Of a stretch of DNA of 64,000 bases, positions 25,677 to 33,927 are shown piece after piece; the first letter of the stretch is position 1; each line of letters starts with the position of its first letter. This DNA comes from an uncultured Eggerthellaceae bacterium. Lineage in GTDB: Bacteria; Actinomycetota; Coriobacteriia; Coriobacteriales; Eggerthellaceae. The DNA lies in NCBI GenBank assembly GCA_910584145.1, contig CAJTXX010000004.1, positions 19,774-83,773 of the forward strand, given 5' to 3'. Both the position numbers and the translations under genes were made by a program. Below the pieces are notes generated by a model. The model saw only the letters and a program-made list of their open reading frames with translations, had not been told where the DNA came from and did no database searches.

Positions 25677-26573
25677 ATGGCAAAGACTTCCTTCCAAGTG
25701 GTGCGCGACGATGCGCTATGGCCGTGCGGCGATGTGGATCGCGCGGCGTTCATCGCGCGCGTGTGGGAAGAGGGCGCCGAGCACTACCGCGACCTGCCGT
25801 GGCGGGGGATCGATGACGCTTATGCGGTGCTCGTCTCCGAGGTGATGCTCCAGCAGACGCAGGTGGCGCGGGTGGAGAAGTACTGGTCGCGCTTCTTGGA
25901 GGCGTTCCCGACGGTGGGAGCGCTCGCGGCCGGCAGCGTCGCCGAGGTGCTGGCGCTGTGGCAAGGGCTCGGCTACAACCGCCGCGCGCTCTCGCTGAAA
26001 CGGGCGGCCGAGCAGGTGGCGGCCGCGGGCAGCGCGCAGCTCCCCGCGACGTTCGACGGGCTGGTGGCCCTGCCGGGCATCGGGCCCGCCACGGCGGCGG
26101 GTGTGATGGCATTCGCCTACGAGCAGCCGGCGGTGTACGTGGAGACGAACGTGCGCGCCGTGTTCCTGCACGAGCTCTTTCCCGAGGCCGACAAGGTGCC
26201 CGATGCCGACCTGCTGCCGTACGTGGCCGACACGGCTAGCACGACCGATTCGCGCGGCTGGTATTATGCGTTGCTCGACTACGGCGCGGCGTTGAAGCGC
26301 AGCGGCATCAACCCCACGCGGGCGAGCGCCGCCTATAGCCGGCAGTCGGCCTTCGAGGGCTCGCGCCGCCAGAAGCGCGCCGAGCTGGTGCGCATCGCGC
26401 TGGCAGCACCGGAGGGCATAGCGGAGGACGAGGCGCGTCGCGCGCTCGACGCTGCGGAAGCGGCAGGTGGCCGCGGCCCGGTCGACCCGGCGCTCTTCGA
26501 TGCTATCGTCGCCGACCTGGTGCGCGAGGGCTTCCTCGCACGCGATGGCGCCACCCTCGCCGTCTCCGGGTAA
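25677..26573 (+). CDS. MutY-like adenine DNA glycosylase lacking the Fe-S cluster
   Basis: HhH-GPD base-excision enzyme of 298 residues. The MutY catalytic glutamate is present (VSEVMLQQTQV, about residue 43) and the helix-hairpin-helix is LPGIGPATAAGV. The position of the usual catalytic aspartate (VLDGNV in E. coli) reads YVETNV, an aspartate-to-glutamate change. The four cysteines that bind [4Fe-4S] in MutY are absent; the region reads SGINPTRASAAYSRQ. The MutT-like C-terminal domain is also missing and is replaced by about 60 helical residues. It is a recognisable subfamily, so probably functional, but A/G specificity should not be assumed. It starts without a ribosome-binding site. Confidence 0.8.
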   Translation: MAKTSFQVVRDDALWPCGDVDRAAFIARVWEEGAEHYRDLPWRGIDDAYAVLVSEVMLQQTQVARVEKYWSRFLEAFPTVGALAAGSVAEVLALWQGLGYNRRALSLKRAAEQVAAAGSAQLPATFDGLVALPGIGPATAAGVMAFAYEQPAVYVETNVRAVFLHELFPEADKVPDADLLPYVADTASTTDSRGWYYALLDYGAALKRSGINPTRASAAYSRQSAFEGSRRQKRAELVRIALAAPEGIAEDEARRALDAAEAAGGRGPVDPALFDAIVADLVREGFLARDGATLAVSG

Positions 26574-26596
26574 GGCGGATGCCCGCCGCCGCTTGG

Positions 26597-26602
26597 TATA
26601 AT
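26597..26602 (+). promoter_or_regulatory. Consensus -10 (TATAAT) of a probably leaderless NYN transcript
   Basis: TTGGTATAAT is an extended -10 ending seven bases before the ATG at 26610. The predicted start site coincides with the initiation codon. Confidence 0.6.
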
Positions 26603-26609
26603 CGGGGCT

Positions 26610-27149
26610 ATGAAGACACGGAAGAGACTGCTGATCGTCGATGGGTACAACGTGCTGCGCTCCGGCAGCCGGTACGCGCGCATCTCGCTGCCCGACTACA
26701 CCGATGACACCTTCAACGCCGCGCGCGAGCGCCTCATCAACGATGTCATCAACTACGCGGGGCGCGATATGCAGGCCATCGTGGTGTTCGACGGGAAGGG
26801 CAACCAGTATTCGGAGGGCCAGCCCGAGAGCATCGGCGGGGTGAAGGTGATATTCTCGCCCGCTGGCCAGATAGCCGACCGCGTGATAGAGAAGCTGGCG
26901 CACGACGCGCGCGAGCGCAATGTGGAGACGATGGTGGTCACCAGCGACAGCACCATCCAAGATACCGTGTTCGGCGACGGCGTCGATCGCATGAGCGCCG
27001 AGGGCTTCTGCCGCGAGATGGAGCTCCACTACGACAGCGCCCGTCTCGACGAGAAGCCCGTCGTGGCCCGCAAGAGCACCATAGCCGGCCGCATCAGCCC
27101 CGATGCCCTAGAGAAGCTGAGAGCCCTCAGGGACTCGGGCTGCTCCTAA
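26610..27149 (+). CDS. NYN-domain ribonuclease, YacP/Rae1-like
   Basis: 179 residues with a PIN-like NYN fold. It begins with RLLIVDGYNVLRSG (first acidic ligand), then IVVFDGKGNQ and the acidic cluster MVVTSDSTIQDTVFG. Family relative Rae1 of Bacillus cuts mRNA in the ribosomal A site. Whether this protein does the same is inference. The first codons follow a consensus -10 so closely that the mRNA should be leaderless. It converges on the response regulator gene, and the terminator between them serves that gene. Confidence 0.8.
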   Translation: MKTRKRLLIVDGYNVLRSGSRYARISLPDYTDDTFNAARERLINDVINYAGRDMQAIVVFDGKGNQYSEGQPESIGGVKVIFSPAGQIADRVIEKLAHDARERNVETMVVTSDSTIQDTVFGDGVDRMSAEGFCREMELHYDSARLDEKPVVARKSTIAGRISPDALEKLRALRDSGCS

Positions 27150-27160
27150 CGCTTCCCGGC

Positions 27161-27188
27161 AAAAAAAAGAACCCCTTTCGGGGCTCTT
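27161..27188 (-). terminator. Rho-independent terminator of the orphan response regulator
   Basis: Read on the minus strand: AAGAGCCCC GAAA GGGGTTCTT followed by an unbroken run of Ts (complement of the eight As at 27161-27168). It lies five bases after the regulator's stop codon. Confidence 0.88.
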
Positions 27189-27192
27189 CTCG

Positions 27193-27894
27193 CTAGTCGT
27201 TCACTACTTTGAAGCGGTAGCCGTAGCCTCGCACCGTTTCCACGAGGCCGGAATCGTAGCCGGCGTCGGATATCTTGTCGCGCAGGCGCTTGATGTGCGT
27301 GTCGACCGTCTTCGTCTCGGTCAGGTACTCCCAGCCCCATGCGTCGCGCAGCAGGTCTTCGCGGCTGACCACCTTGCCGGCGTTCTTCATCAGTGAGGCC
27401 AGCAGCTCGAACTCGCGCGGGGTCAGGTCTATCTCACCGATGCTGCCGGCTGCCGTATGCGCGTCCTCGTCGAGCGTGATGCCGCTGACCGTCACCTGGT
27501 TGTGGGCGCCGCCCACCTCGCCAGCGCCGCGGCGCAGCAGGGCGCGCACGCGGGCCACCAGCTCGCGCACGCCGAAGGGCTTCGACAGATAGTCGTCGCC
27601 GCCGATCTCCAGCCCGACCACCTTGTCGAGCTCGGTGTCGCGGGCCGACAGGAACAGCACCGGCGACGAGGTGGTGGCGCGCAGACGGCGGCACAGCTCG
27701 TAGCCGTCGATGCCGGGCAGCATGATGTCGAGTATGTACAGGTCGTAGTCGCTCTGGCCTGCGAGCGCGAGGGCGTCCTCGCCGTTCTTCGCGATATCTA
27801 CCGCGTAACCTTCGGTCTTAAGCGCATAACCTACGAAATCGGTGATAGTAGCTTCGTCGTCCACAACGAGGATACGGCTTGCTGTGTCGCTCAT
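27193..27894 (-). CDS. Orphan OmpR/PhoB-family response regulator
   Basis: 233 residues. The receiver domain carries the phospho-acceptor Asp in LYILDIMLPGIDG and the conserved Lys in YLSKPFG. The C-terminal winged helix has DLTPREFELLASLMKNAG and TVDTHIKRLRDKI. The ATG at 27894 with AAGAAGAGG upstream is chosen over far upstream starts, which only add antisense sequence. No histidine kinase lies beside it, so its partner is elsewhere. It has its own terminator and is divergent from coaX across 124 bases that contain a TAATATATTA palindrome (27959-27968). Confidence 0.93.
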   Translation of the reverse strand: MSDTASRILVVDDEATITDFVGYALKTEGYAVDIAKNGEDALALAGQSDYDLYILDIMLPGIDGYELCRRLRATTSSPVLFLSARDTELDKVVGLEIGGDDYLSKPFGVRELVARVRALLRRGAGEVGGAHNQVTVSGITLDEDAHTAAGSIGEIDLTPREFELLASLMKNAGKVVSREDLLRDAWGWEYLTETKTVDTHIKRLRDKISDAGYDSGLVETVRGYGYRFKVVND

Positions 27895-28018
27895 ATGAGG
27901 CCTCTTCTTCCAACCATAACGAAACGAAAACCAAAGCTCGATGCTCGGTGCATCAAGGTAATATATTAGCCGAAATCCTATCATCGCGGTATCTGAACAT
28001 AGCGGGGGACGTGGAAAA

Positions 28019-28795
28019 ATGCTGCTTACGGTCGACGTAGGGAATACGCAGACGGTGGTCGGGGTGTACGCCGGCGCGGAGCTTGCGAGCATGTGGCGCC
28101 TCGCCACCGATCGGGCATGCACGCCCGACGAGATACGCGTGAACCTGATACCGCTGTTCCAATCGGCGGGCCTGTCATTTCCGGAAGTGCGGCGCGCGGC
28201 GCTGTCATCGGTGGTGCCGCAGCTGACCGACGCATGGCGCGAGGCGGTGCGGGCGTGCATCGGCGTGGACGTGCTGGTGTGCAGCGCGCAGACAGCCGGC
28301 GAGCTGTTCAGCGCCGATTACCCGAACCCTTCCGAGATAGGCGCCGACCGCGTGGCTGACGCCGTGGCGATGAAGGCGCTCTACGGCTGCCCCAGCGTGG
28401 TGGTCGATTTCGGCACTGCGACGAACATAGAGGTGATCGACGCGCGCGGCTGCTTCGTGGGCGGCATCATAGCGCCGGGGTTGCAGACCTCCGCGCAGAC
28501 GCTGTTCTCCCGGGGGGCGCAACTGCACGCAGTGGCGCTCGACGCTCCGCGCGAGGTCATCGGGAAGAACACGGTGGAGGCCATGCAATCCGGCCTCGTG
28601 CTCGGCGAGGTGGACCGGGTGGAGGGCTTGCTGCGCCGCGTGTTCGACCAGCTCGGCTACGAGGCCGTCGTGGTGGCCACCGGCGGCTTGGCGCCGCTGA
28701 TAGCCGCGCATTCGGAGCTGATATCGCACGTGAACCCGCAGCTGACGCTCGAAGGGCTGCGCCTGATATCGCAGCGCGCCGCGAACGGCTCCTGA
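28019..28795 (+). CDS. coaX: Type III pantothenate kinase
   Basis: First step of coenzyme A synthesis, ATP-dependent phosphorylation of pantothenate. This is the feedback-insensitive CoaX type. N-terminal phosphate loop DVGNTQTVVGVY, pantothenate/metal region GADRVADAVA and DFGTATNIEV are all present. 258 residues is standard. The ATG is preceded by a GGGGGAC-type ribosome-binding site. It stands alone between the divergent response regulator and fhs. Confidence 0.95.
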   Translation: MLLTVDVGNTQTVVGVYAGAELASMWRLATDRACTPDEIRVNLIPLFQSAGLSFPEVRRAALSSVVPQLTDAWREAVRACIGVDVLVCSAQTAGELFSADYPNPSEIGADRVADAVAMKALYGCPSVVVDFGTATNIEVIDARGCFVGGIIAPGLQTSAQTLFSRGAQLHAVALDAPREVIGKNTVEAMQSGLVLGEVDRVEGLLRRVFDQLGYEAVVVATGGLAPLIAAHSELISHVNPQLTLEGLRLISQRAANGS

Positions 28796-28936
28796 TGCCG
28801 GCGCTGTGGCACGCACCCCGCACCCGCCATCCGTTGCCCACGGAAAACGGCAGCCTGCCGCCTTCGCGCGAGCACGCTGCGCGCATCGCGCTAGAATCGG
28901 CTACGACCGCACATCCACTGCCGCGAGGAGGACTGC

Positions 28937-30625
28937 ATGCTCACTGACATCGAGATAGCCCAAGCAGCACAGACGAAGCCCATCACCGACATAGCGAACG
29001 CTTGCGGGATAGATGGCAAGTACCTCGAGCTGTACGGCAACCGCAAGGCGAAAGTGGACTACAACCTGCTGCGTGAGGAAGACCACGAGCCGGGCAAGCT
29101 GGTGCTGGTGACGGCCATCAACCCCACGCCGGCTGGCGAGGGCAAGACCACTACCACGGTGGGCCTGGCCGACGCGCTGGCGCTGCGGGGCAAGGATGTG
29201 GTGGTAGCGCTGCGCGAGCCGTCGCTGGGGCCGGTGTTCGGCATCAAGGGCGGCGCGGCGGGCGGCGGATACGCCCAGGTGGTGCCGATGGAGGATATCA
29301 ACCTGCATTTCACCGGCGACTTCCACGCCATAGGCGCTGCGAACAACCTGCTGGCGGCGCTGCTCGATGCGCATATCCAGAACGGCAACGAGCTGGGCAT
29401 AGACGTGCGCAAGATAACCTGGAAGCGCGTGGTGGATATGAACGACCGCCAGCTGCGCCATATCGTGGACGGTCTGGGCGGCAAGGCCCACGGCGTGCCG
29501 CGCGAGGACGGCTTCGACATAACGGTGGCCAGCGAGGTGATGGCCATCTTCTGCCTGGCGACCAGCATCTCCGATCTGAAGGAGCGCCTGGGCCGCATCG
29601 TAGTGGGCTACACCTACGATGACGCGCCCGTCACCGCGCACGACCTGCACGCTGAGGGCGCCATGTGCGCGCTCCTGAAGGATGCGCTGAAGCCGAACCT
29701 GGTGCAGACGCTCGAGGGCACGCCGGCGTTCGTGCACGGCGGCCCGTTCGCCAACATCGCGCATGGCTGCAACTCCATCATGGCCACGCGCATGGCGCTC
29801 GCGTTGGGCGATTACTGCGTGACCGAAGCCGGCTTCGGGGCCGACCTGGGGGCAGAGAAGTTCCTCGATATCAAGTGCCGCTTGGCTGGCCTGGCGCCGG
29901 ATGCTGTGGTGGTGGTGGCCACCGTGCGCGCCCTGAAGAACCACGGCGGCGTGGCCAAGGCCGACCTGAACGAGGAGAACCTGGAAGCGCTGGAAGCGGG
30001 TCTGCCGAACCTGCTCCAGCACGTGGAGAACATCACGCAGGTGTACAAGCTGCCGTGCGTGGTGGCCATCAACGCGTTCCCCACCGATACCCCGGCTGAG
30101 CTGGCGCTCGTGGAGAGCAAATGCCGCGAGCTGGGCGTGAACGTTGCGCTGTCGGAGGTGTGGGCGCGCGGCGGTGAGGGCGGCCTGGCGCTGGCCGACG
30201 AGGTGGTGCGCCTGTGCGAGCAGGGCGACGCCGAGGGCCGCAGCCGCGACACGTTCGAGTTCGCCTACGGCGACGAGCTGCCCATAACCGAGAAGATACA
30301 AGCTATCGTGCGCCGCGTGTACCACGGCGCTGACGTGGTGTTCGAGCCGGCTGCCGTGAAGGAGATAGCGCAGCTTGAGGCGCTCGGGTTCGGCGATATG
30401 CCCGTCTGCATGGCGAAGACCCAGTACTCGTTCAGCGACGATGCGTCGAAGCTGGGCGCGCCGGAGGGCTTCACCGTGACGGTGCGGCAGGTGAAGGTGA
30501 GCGCGGGCGCCGGGTTCGTGGTGGCGCTCACGGGCAGCATCATGACGATGCCGGGCCTGGGCAAGGCGCCGGCTGCGTTCAATATCGACGTCGACGAGAA
30601 CGGCGTCATATCGGGCCTGTTCTAG
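28937..30625 (+). CDS. fhs: Formate-tetrahydrofolate ligase
   Basis: ATP-dependent formation of 10-formyl-THF from formate. The P-loop-like [18 protein letters not shown], the [14 protein letters not shown] loop and the C-terminal [15 protein letters not shown] are diagnostic. 562 residues matches the family. It opens a C1 operon: the YkgJ-like gene starts three bases after its stop, followed by fchA, folD and the formate channel. A TAGAAT -10 (28892-28897) and a GAGGAGGA ribosome-binding site precede it. Confidence 0.97.
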   Translation: MLTDIEIAQAAQTKPITDIANACGIDGKYLELYGNRKAKVDYNLLREEDHEPGKLVLVTAINPTPAGEGKTTTTVGLADALALRGKDVVVALREPSLGPVFGIKGGAAGGGYAQVVPMEDINLHFTGDFHAIGAANNLLAALLDAHIQNGNELGIDVRKITWKRVVDMNDRQLRHIVDGLGGKAHGVPREDGFDITVASEVMAIFCLATSISDLKERLGRIVVGYTYDDAPVTAHDLHAEGAMCALLKDALKPNLVQTLEGTPAFVHGGPFANIAHGCNSIMATRMALALGDYCVTEAGFGADLGAEKFLDIKCRLAGLAPDAVVVVATVRALKNHGGVAKADLNEENLEALEAGLPNLLQHVENITQVYKLPCVVAINAFPTDTPAELALVESKCRELGVNVALSEVWARGGEGGLALADEVVRLCEQGDAEGRSRDTFEFAYGDELPITEKIQAIVRRVYHGADVVFEPAAVKEIAQLEALGFGDMPVCMAKTQYSFSDDASKLGAPEGFTVTVRQVKVSAGAGFVVALTGSIMTMPGLGKAPAAFNIDVDENGVISGLF

Positions 30626-30628
30626 CGC

Positions 30629-31075
30629 ATGGCGGCTTTCCGGGATACCGCGGTGCTCCTCAGCGCAGCCGGCGAGGCGCGCGCGGCGTTCGTGCGCGAG
30701 CGCAAGGCGCAGCGCGCGTCGATCATCCATTTCGACGGCGAGAACAGCTTCCCCGAATGCGAGCAGTGCGGTAGGTGCTGCGGGCTGAACGTGATAGCCA
30801 TGACGCGCGAAGAGGTGCTGCGCATACACAGCTACATGCTGGAGAACGACGTGCGGTCGATAGACCGCGGGACGTCGCGCTGCTGCTTGCAGAGCGAGGA
30901 CGGATCGTGCATGGTGTGGCCGGCGCGCTCGCAGACGTGCAAGCTGCACCACTGCAAGATGGCGCGGGTGGACCTGCTGGCGGAGAACCCCGCTATCAAG
31001 GTGCACGACGAGGCCGATCTGCTGCTGGTGGACATGCATGCGCATTTCGTCTGCGGCGACAACGAGGTGCATTAG
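30629..31075 (+). CDS. YkgJ-family cysteine-cluster protein
   Basis: 148 residues with the CxxCGxCC motif (CEQCGRCCGLN, about residues 45-55), a later CCLQ, DGSCMVWPARSQTC and HHC. This pattern is typical of the YkgJ/UPF0153 family predicted to chelate zinc or iron. It lies between fhs and fchA, with three bases after fhs, so it is made with the formate-assimilation enzymes. The reason is unknown. It may supply or sense a metal for one of them, but that is only positional inference. Confidence 0.75.
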   Translation: MAAFRDTAVLLSAAGEARAAFVRERKAQRASIIHFDGENSFPECEQCGRCCGLNVIAMTREEVLRIHSYMLENDVRSIDRGTSRCCLQSEDGSCMVWPARSQTCKLHHCKMARVDLLAENPAIKVHDEADLLLVDMHAHFVCGDNEVH

Positions 31076-31122
31076 ATGAGACGGCTGCGCTCGGCGCGGC
31101 TCGATCGGATGGAGGTGGCTCT

Positions 31123-31746
31123 ATGCTGACGGGAGGGTTCCTCGACGAGCTGGCGAGCGCTGCGCCCACGCCGGGCGGTGGCGGCGCTAGCGCTTGCGTG
31201 GGCGCGTTGGCAGCGGCGCTCGCCAGCATGGTGGGCAACATCACCGCGAACAGCAAGAGATACGCGGCGGTGCACGAGGAGATGCGCGCTGCGGTCGGCA
31301 GGCTCGACGCCTTGCGCGCCGACCTCCTGCATCTGGCCGAGCTCGATGCTGCCGCATTCAAGCCGCTGTCGGAGGCGTTCAAGCTGCCTGCCGACACGCC
31401 GGCGCAGATAGCCGAGAAGGACCTGGCGCTGCAATCGGCGCTGGTGGGCGCGTGCGACGTGCCGCTGGACATGATGCGCACCTGCGCGAGCATCCTCGAC
31501 GAGTGCGCCTACATGGTGCGCGAGGGCAGCCGCATGGCGCTGTCGGATGCGGGCGCGGCAGCTGCGTTCGCCAAGGCGGCCATACAGGGCGCTGCGCTGA
31601 ACATCTACATCAACGCCGGCTGGATGACCGATCAAGCGCTCGCCGTCGGCTACACCAGCAAGGCGCATCAGATCATCCGCGAGAGCGGCAGCTTGGCGGA
31701 CGACCTGTACGAGCACGTGGCAGCGACCGTGAGCGGGGGCGAATGA
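31123..31746 (+). CDS. fchA: Methenyl-THF cyclohydrolase (FchA, formiminotransferase-cyclodeaminase fold)
   Basis: 207 residues from the ATG with GGAGGTGG upstream. PTPGGGGASACVGALAAALA and the helical core ending NIYINAGWMTD identify the FTCD_C family. In formate-using anaerobes this enzyme interconverts 10-formyl-THF and methenyl-THF. Glutamate-dependent formimino chemistry is the alternative, but no hut genes are near. It overlaps folD by four bases (ATGA), so the two proteins, which run successive steps, are translationally coupled. Confidence 0.85.
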   Translation: MLTGGFLDELASAAPTPGGGGASACVGALAAALASMVGNITANSKRYAAVHEEMRAAVGRLDALRADLLHLAELDAAAFKPLSEAFKLPADTPAQIAEKDLALQSALVGACDVPLDMMRTCASILDECAYMVREGSRMALSDAGAAAAFAKAAIQGAALNIYINAGWMTDQALAVGYTSKAHQIIRESGSLADDLYEHVAATVSGGE

Positions 31747-32594
31747 TGGCGGAGCTCATGCGCGGCAAGCCGGTAGCCGATGCTATCTACGCCGATCTGG
31801 CCCAGCGCGTCGAGGCGCTGAGGGCTCGCGGTGCGCACCCGCGCCTAGCGCTCGTGCGCGTAGGCGGCAGCGATGCCGATGCCGCGTACCTGCGCAGCAT
31901 CGTAGCGCAGGCCGAGAAGGTCGGCGTAAAGGTGGGTGCCCATGAGCTTCCCGCTGATGCGTCGCGCCTTGCGGTGGAGGCCATCATCGAAGGCATGAAC
32001 GTCGACCGAGCCGTGCATGGCTGCATGCTGTTCCGCCCGCTCCCGAAGGGTATGGGCGAGCTTGAGCTGTGCAACATGCTGGCGCCGGAGAAGGATGTCG
32101 ACGGCGTGGGCGCCCGTTCGCTCGCAGGCGTGTTCATGGGCGAGCGCGAGGGTTTCGCGCCCTGCACCGCGCAAGCATGCGTGGAGATGCTCGACTGCTA
32201 CGGCGTCGATCTGGCGGGCAAGCACGCGGTCGTCGTGGGCCGCAGCCTGGTGGTGGGCAAGCCCGCGGCCATGCTGATGCTCGCGCGCAACGCCACCGTC
32301 ACCCTGTGCCATTCGGGCACGGCCGATCTGCCCGCGCTCATGCGCGCTGCCGACATCGTGGTGTGCGCTACCGGGCGCGCCCGCGCATTCGGCGCCGAGT
32401 GCTTCAGCGCGGGGCAGGTGGTGCTCGACGTGGGCACGAACACCGATGCCGACGGGGTGTTCTGCGGCGATGTCGACTTCGCCGCCGTGGAGCCGATCGT
32501 GGGCGCTATAACGCCGGTACCGGGCGGCATGGGGGCTGTGACCACAGCCGTGCTGCTCGCGCATGTAGTGGAAGCCGCAGAGAGAAGAGCCTAG
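31743..32594 (+). CDS. folD: Methylene-THF dehydrogenase/cyclohydrolase
   Basis: 283 residues. Family signature near the end: PVPGGMGAVTTAVLL. The NADP-binding region is GRSLVVGKPAAMLM, with a substrate loop at FRPLPKGMGE. Either ATG 31743 or ATG 31746 can serve; the first overlaps the fchA stop. Having a separate FchA suggests the cyclohydrolase load may be shared, and FolD may mainly act as dehydrogenase. The catalytic lysine region (YLRSI versus canonical YVxxK) reads AAYLRSIVAQAEKVG, so the usual YxxxK appears to be altered, which fits loss of the cyclohydrolase activity. Confidence 0.9.
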   Translation: MMAELMRGKPVADAIYADLAQRVEALRARGAHPRLALVRVGGSDADAAYLRSIVAQAEKVGVKVGAHELPADASRLAVEAIIEGMNVDRAVHGCMLFRPLPKGMGELELCNMLAPEKDVDGVGARSLAGVFMGEREGFAPCTAQACVEMLDCYGVDLAGKHAVVVGRSLVVGKPAAMLMLARNATVTLCHSGTADLPALMRAADIVVCATGRARAFGAECFSAGQVVLDVGTNTDADGVFCGDVDFAAVEPIVGAITPVPGGMGAVTTAVLLAHVVEAAERRA

Positions 32595-33425
32595 ATGCCC
32601 ATCTACACACCCAAGGAAGTGACAGAGAACTACCTGAAGGCCTGCGTCGGCAAGGCAGGATCGCCTGCATGGCGCCTGTTCGTGCTGGCGGTGTTCGCCG
32701 GCGTGCTGGTGGGGTTGGGCGCTGTTGCGTCCTCCACCGCAGCGCACGGCGTGCCCGAGGCGGGCCTCGCCCGTTTGGTGACGGCAGCGGTGTTCCCCAT
32801 CGGGCTCATCATGATCGTGCTCTTGGGCGCCGAGCTGTTCACGGGCAATGCGCTCATGGTGACGGCTGCCATCTCGCGCGATATCACCTGGGGGCGCTTG
32901 CTGCGCAACTGGGGCATCGTGTATGTCGGGAACTTCATCGGCGCGGTGGGGGTGGCGGCGCTGATGGCCTTCTTCGGCCAGCTCGATATCGGCGGCGGCG
33001 CGTTGGCGGTCTACACGGCGAAAGTGGCGGCTGCGAAGTGCTCGCTGCCGTGGATGAACGCCTTCGTGCTGGGCATCTTCTGCAACCTGATGGTGTGCGT
33101 GGCTATCTATCTGGGCAATACGGCGCACGATACCGGTAGCAAGATATGGGGCGTGTTCTTCCCCATATTCGGCTTCGTGATAGCCGGGTTCGAGCACTGC
33201 ATCGCCAACATGTACTACATACCGGCGGGCATCTTCGCTGCTATGGACCCGACGTATGCGAGCCTCATCGCCGATGCGGGCATCAACATCGCGCCGCTCG
33301 GCCTCAGCGGGTTCGTGGGGAATCTGATCCCGGTGACGCTCGGCAACATATTGGGCGGCGCGCTGGTGGGCATCATCATGTATGCGACCCATGCGTCGTC
33401 GAAGCCGGCGAAAGAGCGCGCGTAA
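32595..33425 (+). CDS. focA: Formate/nitrite channel, FocA/NirC family
   Basis: 276 residues with six membrane helices of the FNT family. GAELFTGNALMV and GNFIGAVGVAAL contain the pore-lining elements. It starts on the base after the folD stop, as the fifth gene of the fhs cluster. In this context formate is the natural substrate, being brought in for Fhs or exported when C1 units overflow. It ends one base before tsaE, so the C1 operon may run on into tRNA-modification genes. Confidence 0.92.
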   Translation: MPIYTPKEVTENYLKACVGKAGSPAWRLFVLAVFAGVLVGLGAVASSTAAHGVPEAGLARLVTAAVFPIGLIMIVLLGAELFTGNALMVTAAISRDITWGRLLRNWGIVYVGNFIGAVGVAALMAFFGQLDIGGGALAVYTAKVAAAKCSLPWMNAFVLGIFCNLMVCVAIYLGNTAHDTGSKIWGVFFPIFGFVIAGFEHCIANMYYIPAGIFAAMDPTYASLIADAGINIAPLGLSGFVGNLIPVTLGNILGGALVGIIMYATHASSKPAKERA

Positions 33426-33426
33426 G

Positions 33427-33894
33427 ATGGAGCACGCGTGGGATGCGCCCGATAAGCAGGCGATGGGCGCGCTAGCGGCTGCGCTGGCGCCGCATCTGCG
33501 CGATGGCGACGCGGTGCTGCTCGATGGCGATCTGGGCGCGGGCAAGACGTGTTTCGTGCAGGCGGTGGCCGATGCTCTCGGGTGCGGGGATGCCGTCACC
33601 AGCCCCACGTTCAACATCATGCAGGAATACGATGCTGGCGGGCTGCGGCTGCTGCACTTCGACCTGTACCGCCTCGACGATGCCGCGCAGCTGGAAGATG
33701 TCGACTTCTATGCGGCGGTGGATGCCTTCACGCCGGGGGCGGCTTTCATAGAATGGGCCGATAAGTTCGCCGATGAGATGCCCGATGATGCGCTGCATGT
33801 CCGCATCGGCGTCGCGGGCGATGGCCGCACCGTGCGCGCTCATGCCACCGGGGAGCGCGCGGAGGCGTTGCTCGCCGCGTGGGTGCAGGGTTAG
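33427..33894 (+). CDS. tsaE: tRNA threonylcarbamoyladenosine ATPase subunit TsaE
   Basis: 155 residues: P-loop DGDLGAGKTCFVQ, then SPTFNIMQEYDAG, LHFDLYRLDD and FIEWADKF, which are the standard TsaE blocks. It works with TsaB and TsaD to make t6A37 on ANN-decoding tRNAs. It starts one base after the focA stop, inside the same run of genes. The TsaB-RimI-TsaD fusion follows 33 bases later with its own promoter. Confidence 0.95.
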   Translation: MEHAWDAPDKQAMGALAAALAPHLRDGDAVLLDGDLGAGKTCFVQAVADALGCGDAVTSPTFNIMQEYDAGGLRLLHFDLYRLDDAAQLEDVDFYAAVDAFTPGAAFIEWADKFADEMPDDALHVRIGVAGDGRTVRAHATGERAEALLAAWVQG

Positions 33895-33915
33895 ACGCGC
33901 GGCGGCATCCGCGGG

Positions 33916-33921
33916 TACAAT
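33916..33921 (+). promoter_or_regulatory. -10 element of a probably leaderless tsaB-rimI-tsaD transcript
   Basis: TACAAT ends six bases before the ATG at 33928. No ribosome-binding site is present. Confidence 0.5.
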
Positions 33922-33927
33922 GCGGGC

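Noticed and set aside
27959..27968. TAATATATTA palindrome between the response regulator and coaX as a regulator site
   Set aside because: It could equally be overlapping -10 elements of the two divergent promoters. No second half-site or repeat supports an operator.
28901..31072. 723-residue open frame on the minus strand opposite fhs and ykgJ
   Set aside because: It mirrors fhs codon by codon, is rich in His/Arg/Ala and shows no domain. High GC keeps the antisense frame open.
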